A stretch of 64,000 nucleotides of DNA from Paenibacillus illinoisensis NBRC 15959 (lineage in GTDB: Bacteria; Bacillota; Bacilli; Paenibacillales; Paenibacillaceae). The stretch covers positions 1 through 64,000 of the forward strand of contig NZ_BIME01000016.1 of the NCBI RefSeq assembly GCF_004000925.1. Direction: 5' to 3'. The translations under genes were made by a program, and so were the position numbers. Shown here in pieces: positions 44,252 to 53,358 of this stretch; positions within the stretch are counted from its first letter, which is position 1; each line of letters starts with the position of its first letter. Under the pieces are notes generated by a model. The model was not told the DNA's origin. It saw only the letters and a list, made by a program, of their open reading frames with translations, and did not search any database.

Positions 44252-45805
44252 TTATATGCCGGATCTTCTGTATTCGGTTGGTGTCATGCCGGTCCACTTT
44301 TTGAACACCTGACTGAAATATTGTGAATTGCCTCCGAAGCCGAACAGTTCCGCAAGCTCGAATACCTTTACATCCCCGCCTCGGCGAATGTGCTCACATG
44401 CACGCTCAATGCGCAGGCGATTCACATAGTTGGAGAAGTTTTCTCCTGTTACTTTTTTGAAAATTTTCCCCAGGTAATCCGGATTCATATACAGCATCTG
44501 ATGAGCGACACCATTCAGGGAAAGATCAGCCTCACCGTAGTGTTTATCTACAATATCCATCATCTTCTCCACAGCCGAAGACTGACGGCTTATATGATTT
44601 TTATAGTAGCCTGATGTCAGATTGGCTGTGCTGTTGGCGATAAAAGACTTCAGTCCGGACAAAGTATCCATGTGAGGAAGCTCTGCCATCCGCTGCGTAA
44701 ACTCCGTGGCCTCTTCAGGCGGACAGACATGAATCATGGCCGAATAGAGCTGAACAACATAAGATCGGGTGACCTCAATATCAAGCTGCTGCCCGGCTAA
44801 GCGCTCAAACAGGCGATCAACTTCGGCACTGGCTTCCTCGCTATTACCCGACTTAATCAGTTGGCACAATTGTTCGGCATCCTGCTCGGCATGAACGCCT
44901 TCACATTCTCCGGCAATAGCTACATCGTTCTTCGTGATCAACTTACCTTCTCCGATGAAAAAGCGATGGTTCAGACATTGCAGCGCCTCACGATACAGAC
45001 GCCGTGACTGGACCATGTGGTCCGCTTCGCTAAGTGCAGCCGTCACTTGTAACTTATAGAGCCTGGTAAAAGCCGCTCTCACTTCCTCAATTCTCTCCCT
45101 TAAGTCAGCGTAATCAGCCGAATCTTCAAGCAGAATCAGCAGCTTGCCTTCAATGGTTGTGCTTAATAAGACATACGGCAGCAGATCGCTGGCAATGTTC
45201 TTGATGGCAAACAAATGACTGTAGTCATGTTCGTCCGAGATATGGAACAATAACAAGCGAACTTGACTTGCTTCAAGTTTCAGATTGAACAGCTCCTGAT
45301 AATACTCCAGATCGACCGGACCATATGTCCGATTGGTCATGAATTCGAGCAAAAATTGTTCTTTTACATGGGGAAGTACCCTCTGCAGCCGCTGCTTCAT
45401 CTCCCCAGCCACATGCTCTTTTACCTGTGCATCCTGATGCTCTTGAAGCAGTTCCGACAGGGCATCATGAATCTGATTTTCATTGCAGGGCTTCAGCAAG
45501 TAATGCTTCACGCCATATTGCATGGCCCGGCGGGCATATTCAAACTCTTTGTACCCCGACAGCATGATAAACCGAAGCCCAGGGTAGGCTTCAGAAGCCT
45601 TTTCTATAAGTCCTAGTCCATCCAAACCCGGCATGGATATATCGGTGATAATAATATCAGGTCTGGAATGCCCGATTTTGTCCAATGCCTCAATCCCATT
45701 CCTGGCGGTGTCCACCAATTCAGTACCGGCTGCCGCCCAATCCACCACTTGGGAGATCCCCTCCAAAATCACACGTTCGTCATCTACGAGCATCACTTTG
45801 TACAT
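44252..45805 (-). CDS. Response regulator with AraC-type DNA-binding domain (YesN-like)
   Basis: About 517 residues. The receiver domain is N-terminal with acceptor Asp in IIITDISMPGLDG and the preceding acidic pair VDDERV. A long middle region is followed by an AraC double helix-turn-helix (MNPDYLGKIFKKVTGENFSN, FGGNSQYFSQVFKKWTGMT). Such regulators activate adjacent sugar-importer operons. The gene overlaps the sensor kinase gene by about 26 nt. ATG 45805 is nine bases after GAGAGG; ATG 45811 is the alternative. Confidence 0.93.
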   Translation of the reverse strand: MYKVMLVDDERVILEGISQVVDWAAAGTELVDTARNGIEALDKIGHSRPDIIITDISMPGLDGLGLIEKASEAYPGLRFIMLSGYKEFEYARRAMQYGVKHYLLKPCNENQIHDALSELLQEHQDAQVKEHVAGEMKQRLQRVLPHVKEQFLLEFMTNRTYGPVDLEYYQELFNLKLEASQVRLLLFHISDEHDYSHLFAIKNIASDLLPYVLLSTTIEGKLLILLEDSADYADLRERIEEVRAAFTRLYKLQVTAALSEADHMVQSRRLYREALQCLNHRFFIGEGKLITKNDVAIAGECEGVHAEQDAEQLCQLIKSGNSEEASAEVDRLFERLAGQQLDIEVTRSYVVQLYSAMIHVCPPEEATEFTQRMAELPHMDTLSGLKSFIANSTANLTSGYYKNHISRQSSAVEKMMDIVDKHYGEADLSLNGVAHQMLYMNPDYLGKIFKKVTGENFSNYVNRLRIERACEHIRRGGDVKVFELAELFGFGGNSQYFSQVFKKWTGMTPTEYRRSGI

Positions 45806-47567
45806 CGTCATCGTCCTCTCTGATCCAAGGTATTCTGATCGATACTACGGTCCCGGCACCGGGATTGCTGCTCATGACCATACTGCCCTCCTCACCGAAG
45901 GTCAGTCTGATCCGTTCCTGGATGTTGGATAAACCTATGCCTTGCCCTCTTGTCTGAATGCGCCCTTCCTGCAATTGCTCCAAAAACTCCGGGGTCATGC
46001 CCGGTCCGTCATCCTCTACTTCGATGATAATCTTGTCATCTTCTGCTCTAGCTCGAATCCGAATTTTGCACGGGTGTATACTTGGTTCAAGCGCATAGTG
46101 AATGGCATTCTCCACCAAAGGCTGTAACGTTAGCTTCGGAAGACGTGCACTCCCCACCTCAGGAGCAATATCCATATCAAAATCAAGCCTTTCCTCAAAT
46201 CGTGTGCGCTGAATGGTCACATAACTGCGGACGATATCCAGCTCCCTTTCCAGCGTGATCCACTTCTCGGACATATTCACTGAACTGCGCAGCAGGAAGC
46301 CGAGGGCCTCGACCATTTCGGAAATTTGCCGCTGCTTCTGCACTTTGGCCAGCCAGTTAATGGACTCCAGCGTGTTATAGAGAAAATGCGGATTGATTTG
46401 TGCTTGAAGCGCTTTCAACTCTGTCTCCCGAATGACCAGCTGCTTCGCATAATTCTCGTCAATCAGTTCCCTGATGCGCTGTAGCATCATTTTGAATGTA
46501 CGATGGAGCAGCCCAACTTCATTTTGGGAAGATACCGGAACATTGCCCAGAGCAGCCTCCTCCAGCTTATCCAGATCACCCTTTTCAATGTTGCGCATCT
46601 TCTTGATCAACTGGGCGATCGGCTGTGTAATGCTTCGAGACAGCTTAGCTCCAAATACAAGTGCCACCAGCAAAATCATAAAGAAAATGACAGTAACCAA
46701 TTGTTTCACAAACTGTATCTGCTTAAACATCTGGTCAAACGGTGTCATATAAAGGTACACCCAATCCGTATAGGATGAATGCGCACGGGCGACGAAGTTC
46801 CTTCCCTGTTCAAACATCGCAATCCCGTAAGGCTGGGTACGCTTCAATTCGGATTCCAACTCGGAATCGGTCACTGACGATTGGGTGGGATAGATGACTT
46901 CACGCCCATCGGTAATCAGCAGCTGTGAGTCCTCTGCGGGATGCTGCATCTGGTCCTGAACAATACGATCCAGCCGTACACGGATAATCAGTGTTCCCAG
47001 CTTCTCCAATGTAAAGGCTCCACCAGTGAAGGACTTGACCTGCCGCACGGATATGAGCCTCGCTTGCTGGTCTCCGCTTGTATACCATGCATTGGATCCT
47101 GAATATTGCTGTCCGAGTGCAATCAGTTCCGTCTGCATGGACTCCGATATTCCCTCACGGTTTCCCGCAGCCATAACGTTATGATCATTATCGATAAATA
47201 TCATGGAATAGATGTATTTCTCTGATCCCGCATATGCGACAAGTCGGTTGGTTATCTTTTTGAGCAGCCCGTTTTTCTCGTATCCGGATTCTGCCTTATC
47301 CAACTGCAGAAGATACTGCTGGAGCGCCTCGTCCGACATGACCTTGAAGGAAAGATTGGCGATTTCGCGCAGCTGATTCTCGATGCCCACGGAAGACATA
47401 TTCAGTACCTGGGACGACTTCTCATAGATTTGGCGATCATAGATTCTGAATACGTATCCTAGGACAGAAACATAAAACGTGAAACTGATCAGCATCAAAA
47501 ATCCGATGAGAAGAATGGTTTTGTGATGGATCGGCAGCGATGTGAAAGCGTTTTTAATTTTTCTCAT
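45780..47567 (-). CDS. Sensor histidine kinase (YesM-like)
   Basis: This 595-residue kinase has two membrane segments flanking a large extracellular sensor (about residues 40-295), then a HAMP domain (KLSRSITQPIAQLIKKM), a His_kinase domain with phospho-acceptor His in QINPHFLYNTLESI, and an ATPase domain (LTLQPLVENAIHYAL, DDGPGM, RGQGIGLSNIQERI). It should sense a sugar or the liganded binding protein outside and phosphorylate the downstream AraC-type regulator. Confidence 0.94.
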   Translation of the reverse strand: MRKIKNAFTSLPIHHKTILLIGFLMLISFTFYVSVLGYVFRIYDRQIYEKSSQVLNMSSVGIENQLREIANLSFKVMSDEALQQYLLQLDKAESGYEKNGLLKKITNRLVAYAGSEKYIYSMIFIDNDHNVMAAGNREGISESMQTELIALGQQYSGSNAWYTSGDQQARLISVRQVKSFTGGAFTLEKLGTLIIRVRLDRIVQDQMQHPAEDSQLLITDGREVIYPTQSSVTDSELESELKRTQPYGIAMFEQGRNFVARAHSSYTDWVYLYMTPFDQMFKQIQFVKQLVTVIFFMILLVALVFGAKLSRSITQPIAQLIKKMRNIEKGDLDKLEEAALGNVPVSSQNEVGLLHRTFKMMLQRIRELIDENYAKQLVIRETELKALQAQINPHFLYNTLESINWLAKVQKQRQISEMVEALGFLLRSSVNMSEKWITLERELDIVRSYVTIQRTRFEERLDFDMDIAPEVGSARLPKLTLQPLVENAIHYALEPSIHPCKIRIRARAEDDKIIIEVEDDGPGMTPEFLEQLQEGRIQTRGQGIGLSNIQERIRLTFGEEGSMVMSSNPGAGTVVSIRIPWIREDDDDVQSDARR

Positions 47568-47716
47568 CCAAAGCGCTCCTTTGGCCCCGCGAAGGGTGCA
47601 GGCAGGTGTGAGAGTCTCGTTCTACTGTAAGTTATTTTCATATTTACACATCCATGGGCAGATGACAAGTCATATTTATGCAACATATAGCGTCCTATTC
47701 AAAGGCACTGAGAAAA

Positions 47717-47750
47717 GAAGCCGGATTGATCGTCAGATCAAACCGGCTTC
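47717..47750 (-). terminator. Terminator of the exported SGNH hydrolase gene
   Basis: GAAGCCGGATTGATC pairs with GATCAAACCGGCTTC with one mismatch. On the minus strand a T-rich run follows. It is 26 nt beyond the hydrolase stop. Confidence 0.8.
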
Positions 47751-47775
47751 TCGAATAAAATAACTTCACATTGGT

Positions 47776-49098
47776 TTACGGATTAACAAATACCGTCTTC
47801 AACTTCGCAACATATTGCACATCAAAGCCAAGACCTTCAGCTACCATGGCCAGTGGCACATACGTTTTGGACTCCTTGCCCACCTTGTTCAGGAACGCAG
47901 GTGTATCTACGGCAACAGATGCGCCATTCACCTGAACCGCACTTGCACCAATCTTCACAGCTACCTTACGGTCTCCGTATGTAATGGTTGCCGTGGAGGT
48001 TTTATTGTCCCAAACCGTGGTAGCCCCTACAGCGTTCACGATATCCTGAATTGCCACAAAATTTTTCCCATTGCGAATGATGGGTTTATACGGCGTGTTC
48101 AACGTTTTGCCGCTAACGATGATGTTCATCGGTTCACCTGCTGCAGGCGCGGTCAGTTTTGTATAATCGCCCCAGATCGTTTCTGCAAAGACCTTGGCGA
48201 TCGCTTCGTATCCAAACTGATTCGGGTGAAAATCACGATCCTTGATCATATGTGTCATGGTTCCCTCACCGCCAACAAACTCCTTGGCTACATGTGCCAC
48301 TTTTACATCCATCCCCTGTGCGGTGAATTGGGATGCAATGCCGTCAATGGTTGCCGTAAAACCTTTGGATGCTTCCATGAGCTTGGCATATAATGCTTTA
48401 CCCGCTACTTCAGGCATAGGCTGGTACTGGTCGGCAATGACAATTTTAGCGTCGGGATTAATGACATGAATTGTATTGATTACCTCGCTGACATTCGCGG
48501 TATACGCTGCCAGCAGCGCCTTCACCTTAGCTTCCAATTCCGAGTCACTAAGGGTATTGGCTGTACCCAGCAGTTCGGATACATCATTGCCTCCAATGGT
48601 AATCGCGATGAGATTGGCTCCTGCTACGCTTTCGCGGATTGCAGCTATGTTGGCTCCCATCTGCCCCGCTCTTGGATCTGGCAAACTCGGCTGAATGGCT
48701 TCAGAGGTCAATGTTTTGCCTTCATTTATTGCAGAGATAAAGTTCTTCAATCCAATGCTCTTCAAGCCGGCTATACCATAGTTATCCACCTGAATACGAC
48801 CCTGGAGCAGCCCTTGCTCCTGCAAGCGCTCTACATAACCATAAGGCAGGCCCTTTGCATTCGGCTCATATCCTACCGTAATCGAATCTCCCAAAGTAAC
48901 GATTCTGAACTCCTTCGTTACAGCTGCAGCATCCTTCTTCACATTGGCGGCTGCCGTTGTTGTACCGGCAGGTAATGTGCTGGTGCTTGTGTCCGCTGCA
49001 TGTGCCGGTAATGCCGTTGATGCAAACAGCATCATTCCAGCCAGCATGCATGCTGTCAATGCAGCCGACGTGTTATTCCATGTACGTGTACGCTTCAT
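47776..49098 (-). CDS. Secreted SGNH/GDSL hydrolase with C-terminal copper-amine-oxidase-like domain
   Basis: About 440 residues. A signal peptide (LTACMLAGMMLFASTALPAHA) is followed by a Thr/Ala-rich linker and an SGNH domain with nucleophile Ser in VTLGDSITVGYEP, GGNDVSELLG and the Asp-His pair in DRDFHPNQFGYE. The C-terminal ~110 residues (FVAIQDIVNAVGATTVWD, YVPLAMVAEGLGFDVQYV) are the same accessory fold as in the deacetylase at 16-17 kb. ATG 49098, after AAAGGAG, is chosen over GTG 49110. The ester substrate is unknown. Confidence 0.88.
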   Translation of the reverse strand: MKRTRTWNNTSAALTACMLAGMMLFASTALPAHAADTSTSTLPAGTTTAAANVKKDAAAVTKEFRIVTLGDSITVGYEPNAKGLPYGYVERLQEQGLLQGRIQVDNYGIAGLKSIGLKNFISAINEGKTLTSEAIQPSLPDPRAGQMGANIAAIRESVAGANLIAITIGGNDVSELLGTANTLSDSELEAKVKALLAAYTANVSEVINTIHVINPDAKIVIADQYQPMPEVAGKALYAKLMEASKGFTATIDGIASQFTAQGMDVKVAHVAKEFVGGEGTMTHMIKDRDFHPNQFGYEAIAKVFAETIWGDYTKLTAPAAGEPMNIIVSGKTLNTPYKPIIRNGKNFVAIQDIVNAVGATTVWDNKTSTATITYGDRKVAVKIGASAVQVNGASVAVDTPAFLNKVGKESKTYVPLAMVAEGLGFDVQYVAKLKTVFVNP

Positions 49099-49247
49099 TC
49101 GTGGTAACACTCCTTTTTCTCACATCTATAAGATAATAACTTGAACTTTATTACACAGATTCTTCTCTGGTGGCAGAAGTTCACCCTATTTCTATTCTAG
49201 CATTAAAAAGTAGAGATGTCGTATGAACATCAGCCTGCTCACAAAAC

Positions 49248-49276
49248 AACAGACTCCCCTCTGCGGGAAGTCTGTT
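49248..49276 (-). terminator. Terminator after the 88-residue gene
   Basis: AACAGACT..CCCC pairs with GGG..AGTCTGTT across 49248-49276, followed by GTTTTG on the minus strand. Confidence 0.75.
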
Positions 49277-49319
49277 AACCTATGATCCTAGCTTTGTGAT
49301 CGCTCGTTACAACGGTGGT

Positions 49320-49586
49320 TTAGTGGTCTTTCTTTTCCGTATCTGCGGAGTTATTTTTCTCGGCAGAACGTTCCAGATAGCGATCATAGCGATCGTCCAC
49401 CTCACGAGCCATATTCCGGTACATCAACGTTTCCTGTACAATCGGGTCCGTTTCCGTCTGAATGCGCACCTCATATTTGGGAGGAATCAGCTGGCGTTCA
49501 CGCTTGTCCGCGTCGCCGGACTCTTCCATCTCCCCTTCAGTCAGCATTTCACTCAAACGTCGTTCCAGTTCCTTGGATTCATCCAT
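49320..49586 (-). CDS. Small charged protein of unknown function
   Basis: The 88-residue product is highly charged (many Glu, Lys, Arg), with no membrane segment, and appears mostly helical (MDESKELERRLSEMLTEGEM). AAGGAGCGATGA gives a ribosome site before the ATG. It lies 24 nt downstream of the inositol monophosphatase gene, so they may be co-transcribed. I do not recognise a family. Confidence 0.7.
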   Translation of the reverse strand: MDESKELERRLSEMLTEGEMEESGDADKRERQLIPPKYEVRIQTETDPIVQETLMYRNMAREVDDRYDRYLERSAEKNNSADTEKKDH

Positions 49587-49610
49587 CGTTCATCGCTCCT
49601 TCAATTAAGT

Positions 49611-50483
49611 TCACTCCAGGCCGGTTGCTTTGGCTTCCTTGAGTACATCTGTCAGTGCATCATGAATCTTGCCGTTCGTGGCAACCACATGACTGACAGA
49701 TAACTGATAAGGTGTACCCATTGTATCGGTGACCTTGCCCCCGGATTCTTCAACGAGCAGGGCACCTGCTGCGATATCCCACGGTTTCAGTCCGACTTCG
49801 GTGTATGCACTGAGGCGACCTGCAGCAACGTATGCCAAATGCAGCGCTGCTGATCCACCTGCACGCAGGCTTCGTACTTGCGGTGCAAGAGCCTGTACAG
49901 CTGCCATGTTGACTGGCAGGGCATAGGTAGTATCTGCCGGGAAGCCCACTGCGACCAGGCTCTGGCCCAAGCCCTGTTCATTGGATACAGCCATTCGGTT
50001 GCCATGGACGTATGCACCTTTTCCTTTTTCAGCTACAAACAGTTCATCTCTGGAAGGATCGTAAATGACCCCTACAATGACCTCACCATGATGAGCCAAG
50101 GCGATAGACACTGAATAAAACGGAAATCCATGGACAAAATTCGTTGTTCCGTCCACTGGATCCACGATCCAGAGGAATTCTTCTTCCTGAGCCTCTTTCA
50201 GTGCTTTGGCCGAAGCTTCCGGTCCCGGTTCAACACCCTCTTCACCGAGAATGGCATGGTCGGGAAAGTGGGTAAGAATCAGGCGTCGGATCATCTGCTC
50301 CGCTCCTTTGTCCACTTCGGTCACAAGATCCTGCGGCGAATATTTGGTTCCAGGCTCGCCTATGGTTCCGAGACGGCTCTTGATCCATTCACCCGCTTTG
50401 GAAGCTGCATTAATGGCAACAGCAGTATAGCTTTTGCTCGTCACGACATAAGGTGTTTTTTCCTTCTCATTCAAAGCGTTCAC
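49611..50483 (-). CDS. Inositol monophosphatase family protein
   Basis: This 290-residue phosphatase has the metal-binding motifs ILGEEG and WIVDPVDGTTNFVHGFPFYSV (key residues DPVDGTTN) and the C-terminal KPWDIAAGALLVEESGG. Family members act on inositol phosphates, 3'-phosphoadenosine phosphate or sugar phosphates; the substrate is not defined by sequence. Confidence 0.93.
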   Translation of the reverse strand: MNALNEKEKTPYVVTSKSYTAVAINAASKAGEWIKSRLGTIGEPGTKYSPQDLVTEVDKGAEQMIRRLILTHFPDHAILGEEGVEPGPEASAKALKEAQEEEFLWIVDPVDGTTNFVHGFPFYSVSIALAHHGEVIVGVIYDPSRDELFVAEKGKGAYVHGNRMAVSNEQGLGQSLVAVGFPADTTYALPVNMAAVQALAPQVRSLRAGGSAALHLAYVAAGRLSAYTEVGLKPWDIAAGALLVEESGGKVTDTMGTPYQLSVSHVVATNGKIHDALTDVLKEAKATGLE

Positions 50484-50581
50484 TCTACTTTCTATATCAA
50501 TCTACGAAAAGTTAAAATACTTGTTAAAAGTATACGCCTCACTGGTTGTAAAGTTTCTTGCTGCCCAGGCCCCTTTTGACT

Positions 50582-51583
50582 CTAGGGATGGATAATGACT
50601 GTAGATTCGTCGACCCATTCCACGCCTTCTTCGTGGTAGAAGGCCAGCTTCTGCATGAGCTGCACCAACGCTTCATCCTTGCGCTTCGCCTCGATCATGA
50701 CATCAAGTTCCGGCGTATCTGCAGCTATATGACGCAAAAAGGATAACAGAGGCTCTACTTCAACGCCATCGGCATGCCCACGGATATCCTTCTCGCTCTT
50801 CGGACTTGATACGTGAATTTTCGGCGGTAATGGCCGGTCTGCAGGGGAATCCGCCTGTGCCAGCGGCGACTGCCACGTCTTCCATATGTCAGGCCACAAA
50901 TCCCATGGCTGTTCGCCTTCATTATTGACCCACTGATGATGAATATCCAGCACCATCGGCAGTCCCAAATGCTGACATACGGCCAGCGTTTCGGGAACGT
51001 TGAATGTTTTGTCATCATTTTCGAGGGTCAACCGTTCCTGGATATCCCGATCAAGCTTCAGAAAATTCTCTTCAAAGCGCAGCGCTGCACTAGGCTTGTC
51101 CCCGTATGCACCACCAATATGTATATTATTCTTGGCAGTGGCATTCAGTCCCATGGCATCCAGCATCCGCACATGATGACGAAGGTCACGCATGGAGTTC
51201 CGGAGCACTTCCTCCCGCGGCGTACTTAGAACGGTAAAATGGTCCGGATGGAAGGATACGCGCATTCCGTTCTCCTTCACAAAATCACCAATGGCAGCAA
51301 AATCGGACTGGAGGGCCGGGAATGGATCCCAATCCATCAGATCCTCATGTGTCGCCAGCGGAATTAATTTGGAAGAGAAACGATATACATGAATATGGCT
51401 GCCCTTGTTATGTCTAAGCAACCGTAATGTATTATGCAAATTCTCGGCCGCAATCCGTTCCAGCTTGCGAATGGCTGCCTCCCTGTCATCAATTTTCTTG
51501 AAGCTGGCCATGGTCATCGTGCGGGAAGGAGATGCATTCTCCACCAGCACAGACATCGCCACATAACCAAAACGTACAAGCAT
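50582..51583 (-). CDS. uvsE: UV-damage endonuclease
   Basis: About 333 residues with the UvsE/UVDE TIM-barrel pattern: MLVRFGYVAMSVLVENASPS, RVSFHPDHFTVLSTPR, NNIHIGGAYGDK and VLDIHHQWVN. The enzyme nicks DNA 5' to UV photoproducts. ATG 51583, after GAGGAAG, is chosen; an upstream frame to 51625 has no ribosome site. Confidence 0.93.
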   Translation of the reverse strand: MLVRFGYVAMSVLVENASPSRTMTMASFKKIDDREAAIRKLERIAAENLHNTLRLLRHNKGSHIHVYRFSSKLIPLATHEDLMDWDPFPALQSDFAAIGDFVKENGMRVSFHPDHFTVLSTPREEVLRNSMRDLRHHVRMLDAMGLNATAKNNIHIGGAYGDKPSAALRFEENFLKLDRDIQERLTLENDDKTFNVPETLAVCQHLGLPMVLDIHHQWVNNEGEQPWDLWPDIWKTWQSPLAQADSPADRPLPPKIHVSSPKSEKDIRGHADGVEVEPLLSFLRHIAADTPELDVMIEAKRKDEALVQLMQKLAFYHEEGVEWVDESTVIIHP

Positions 51584-51739
51584 GGTGTTCTTCCTCTCTA
51601 TTAGGGCGGAATTCCTGCCCAGCATCTGCAGCCGTCAGGTTTTCCGGTCACTGTATATAACCAAGTTTTACCCTAAAAGAAAGTCCGTAATCGCTCGCCT
51701 TACAATTCCGTTCATTGGTCCCATATAATGAAGTAAGGT

Positions 51740-52063
51740 TTATCCCTGTGCCTGCTCACCAAAGAACATTTCGTCCGCAAGTGCAGTCTGGACACGGGAT
51801 TCTTCCTCGTTCAGCTTGCGAATGAGCTGCATCTCCACTTCCGTTACTTCCTGTCCTTGGAAGTTGATCTCTGCAATGGAAGCAACGATCTTGACGATGG
51901 CTACAGCCACGTTATCAGGCGTATAGGCAATAACCTTCTGTCCGGTCGGAAAGACCCGGAAGCCCTGTTTCACCATTTTGCCGCGGCCGTATTCCAGCAG
52001 TTCAAACAGCTCCTGCTCGCTCTTGAATTTGCATACGGAATTGAATTCAGTCTGAAATCCCAT
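51740..52063 (-). CDS. Conserved-looking small protein of unknown function
   Basis: The 107-residue product (start MGFQTEFNSVCKFKSEQELF) has alternating charged and hydrophobic segments, no membrane helix and an acidic tail. An AGGAGGGG site precedes the ATG. It lies between the uvsE and ddl genes on the same strand. I do not recognise the family with confidence. Confidence 0.75.
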   Translation of the reverse strand: MGFQTEFNSVCKFKSEQELFELLEYGRGKMVKQGFRVFPTGQKVIAYTPDNVAVAIVKIVASIAEINFQGQEVTEVEMQLIRKLNEEESRVQTALADEMFFGEQAQG

Positions 52064-52125
52064 CCATACCCCTCCTTGAATAATCTCCTACGTTAAAGTG
52101 TGACTAGAATTTCAACATTAGAAAT

Positions 52126-53226
52126 TTAAGCCTGCACGCCGTTCTCATAGTTCAGCGCTTGCTTGCGGTTGTAACGCTCCAATGCCAGCTCAATCATGCG
52201 ATCCAGCAGTTCCGCATACGATACGCCCGTCTCACGCCACAACAAGGGATACATGCTGTACGGAGTAAAGCCAGGCATTGTGTTTACTTCATTAATAAGC
52301 AATGCACCATCGGATTTACGAATAAAGAAATCTGCCCGGGAAATACCATTGCCTTCAATCGCACGGAATGCCTGCAGGGCTGCCTCACGGATACGATCAG
52401 CGGCTTCAGAATCCAGTGGAGCGGGAATCAGCATCTGTGATTGGCCATCAATATACTTGGCTGCATAGTCATAATATTCTCCAGAGGATACGATTTCTCC
52501 TGGCACCGAGGCCATCGGCTCATCATTGCCAAGTACACTCACTTCCACTTCGCGTGCCTCAACAAACTCCTCAATAACAACCTTCGTGTCGTATCGCAGC
52601 GCAAATTCGATGGCCGTCTTCAGTTCATCCCGGTTGCGTGCTTTTGAGATTCCTACGCTGGAGCCGAGGTTCGCCGGTTTGATGAAGCACGGGTAGCCCA
52701 GCTGTTCCTCCACTTGCAGAATCATGTCGTGTTCGGTCTGCTTCCACTGGGTCGCATTAAAATAAGTAAAGGCACATTGGTCGATTCCAGCCTGCGCAAA
52801 CAGCTTTTTCATGACCACTTTGTCCATACCGCCTGCTGAAGCCAGTACACCTGCACCCACATAAGGCATATCCGCCATCTCGAACATCCCCTGGATCGTA
52901 CCATCCTCACCAAACGTGCCGTGCAGCAGAGGGAACATAACGTCCAGTGCATCTTCTCCGCCATACAGACGTGCAAACAATGCGTTCAGCGCTTCCTGGG
53001 TTCCACCTGCTGCCTGTTCCAGCTTCAGATCCTCAATCTGCGCGAATGGCGCGTGCATCACAGATCCCTTTTTCCATGTCCCCTGCTTGGAGATATAGAA
53101 GGGAACCAGTTCATATTTTTCATAATCAAAAGCGTTCGTTACAGCAAACGCCGTTTGCAGCGATACTTCGTGTTCCCCTGATTTTCCGCCGTAAACGACG
53201 CCAACTGTTAATTTATCCATGCTCAT
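52126..53226 (-). CDS. ddl: D-alanine--D-alanine ligase
   Basis: About 366 residues in an ATP-grasp fold: VGVVYGGKSGEHEVSLQTA, KPANLGSSVGISKA, and the omega-loop EYYDYAAKY. The Tyr in that loop is typical of D-Ala-D-Ala rather than D-Ala-D-lactate ligases, so this is the normal peptidoglycan precursor enzyme. C-terminal NEVNTMPGFTPYSMYP provides Mg/ATP ligands. ATG 53226, six bases after GGAGG, is chosen over 53262. Confidence 0.95.
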   Translation of the reverse strand: MSMDKLTVGVVYGGKSGEHEVSLQTAFAVTNAFDYEKYELVPFYISKQGTWKKGSVMHAPFAQIEDLKLEQAAGGTQEALNALFARLYGGEDALDVMFPLLHGTFGEDGTIQGMFEMADMPYVGAGVLASAGGMDKVVMKKLFAQAGIDQCAFTYFNATQWKQTEHDMILQVEEQLGYPCFIKPANLGSSVGISKARNRDELKTAIEFALRYDTKVVIEEFVEAREVEVSVLGNDEPMASVPGEIVSSGEYYDYAAKYIDGQSQMLIPAPLDSEAADRIREAALQAFRAIEGNGISRADFFIRKSDGALLINEVNTMPGFTPYSMYPLLWRETGVSYAELLDRMIELALERYNRKQALNYENGVQA

Positions 53227-53358
53227 GCGTAACCTCCGATTATCTGTGCATGATGCCGTCATACCTGTATAATCAGCATCAATTTTATTCTTGTCTTAGG
53301 GCTTATTTTACACGGAACTGAATGTCCAAGTCACCAAATCCCTGTATATCTTTCCTCA

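Noticed and set aside
47543..47556. cre-like sequence at the start of the sensor kinase gene
   Set aside because: TGAAAGCGTTTTTA lacks the C at position 13 and lies within codons of the kinase, so it is probably coincidental.
52126..53226. ddl as a D-Ala-D-lactate (VanA-type) ligase
   Set aside because: The omega-loop EYYDYAAKY has the Tyr typical of D-Ala-D-Ala ligases, and no vanH or vanX gene adjoins.
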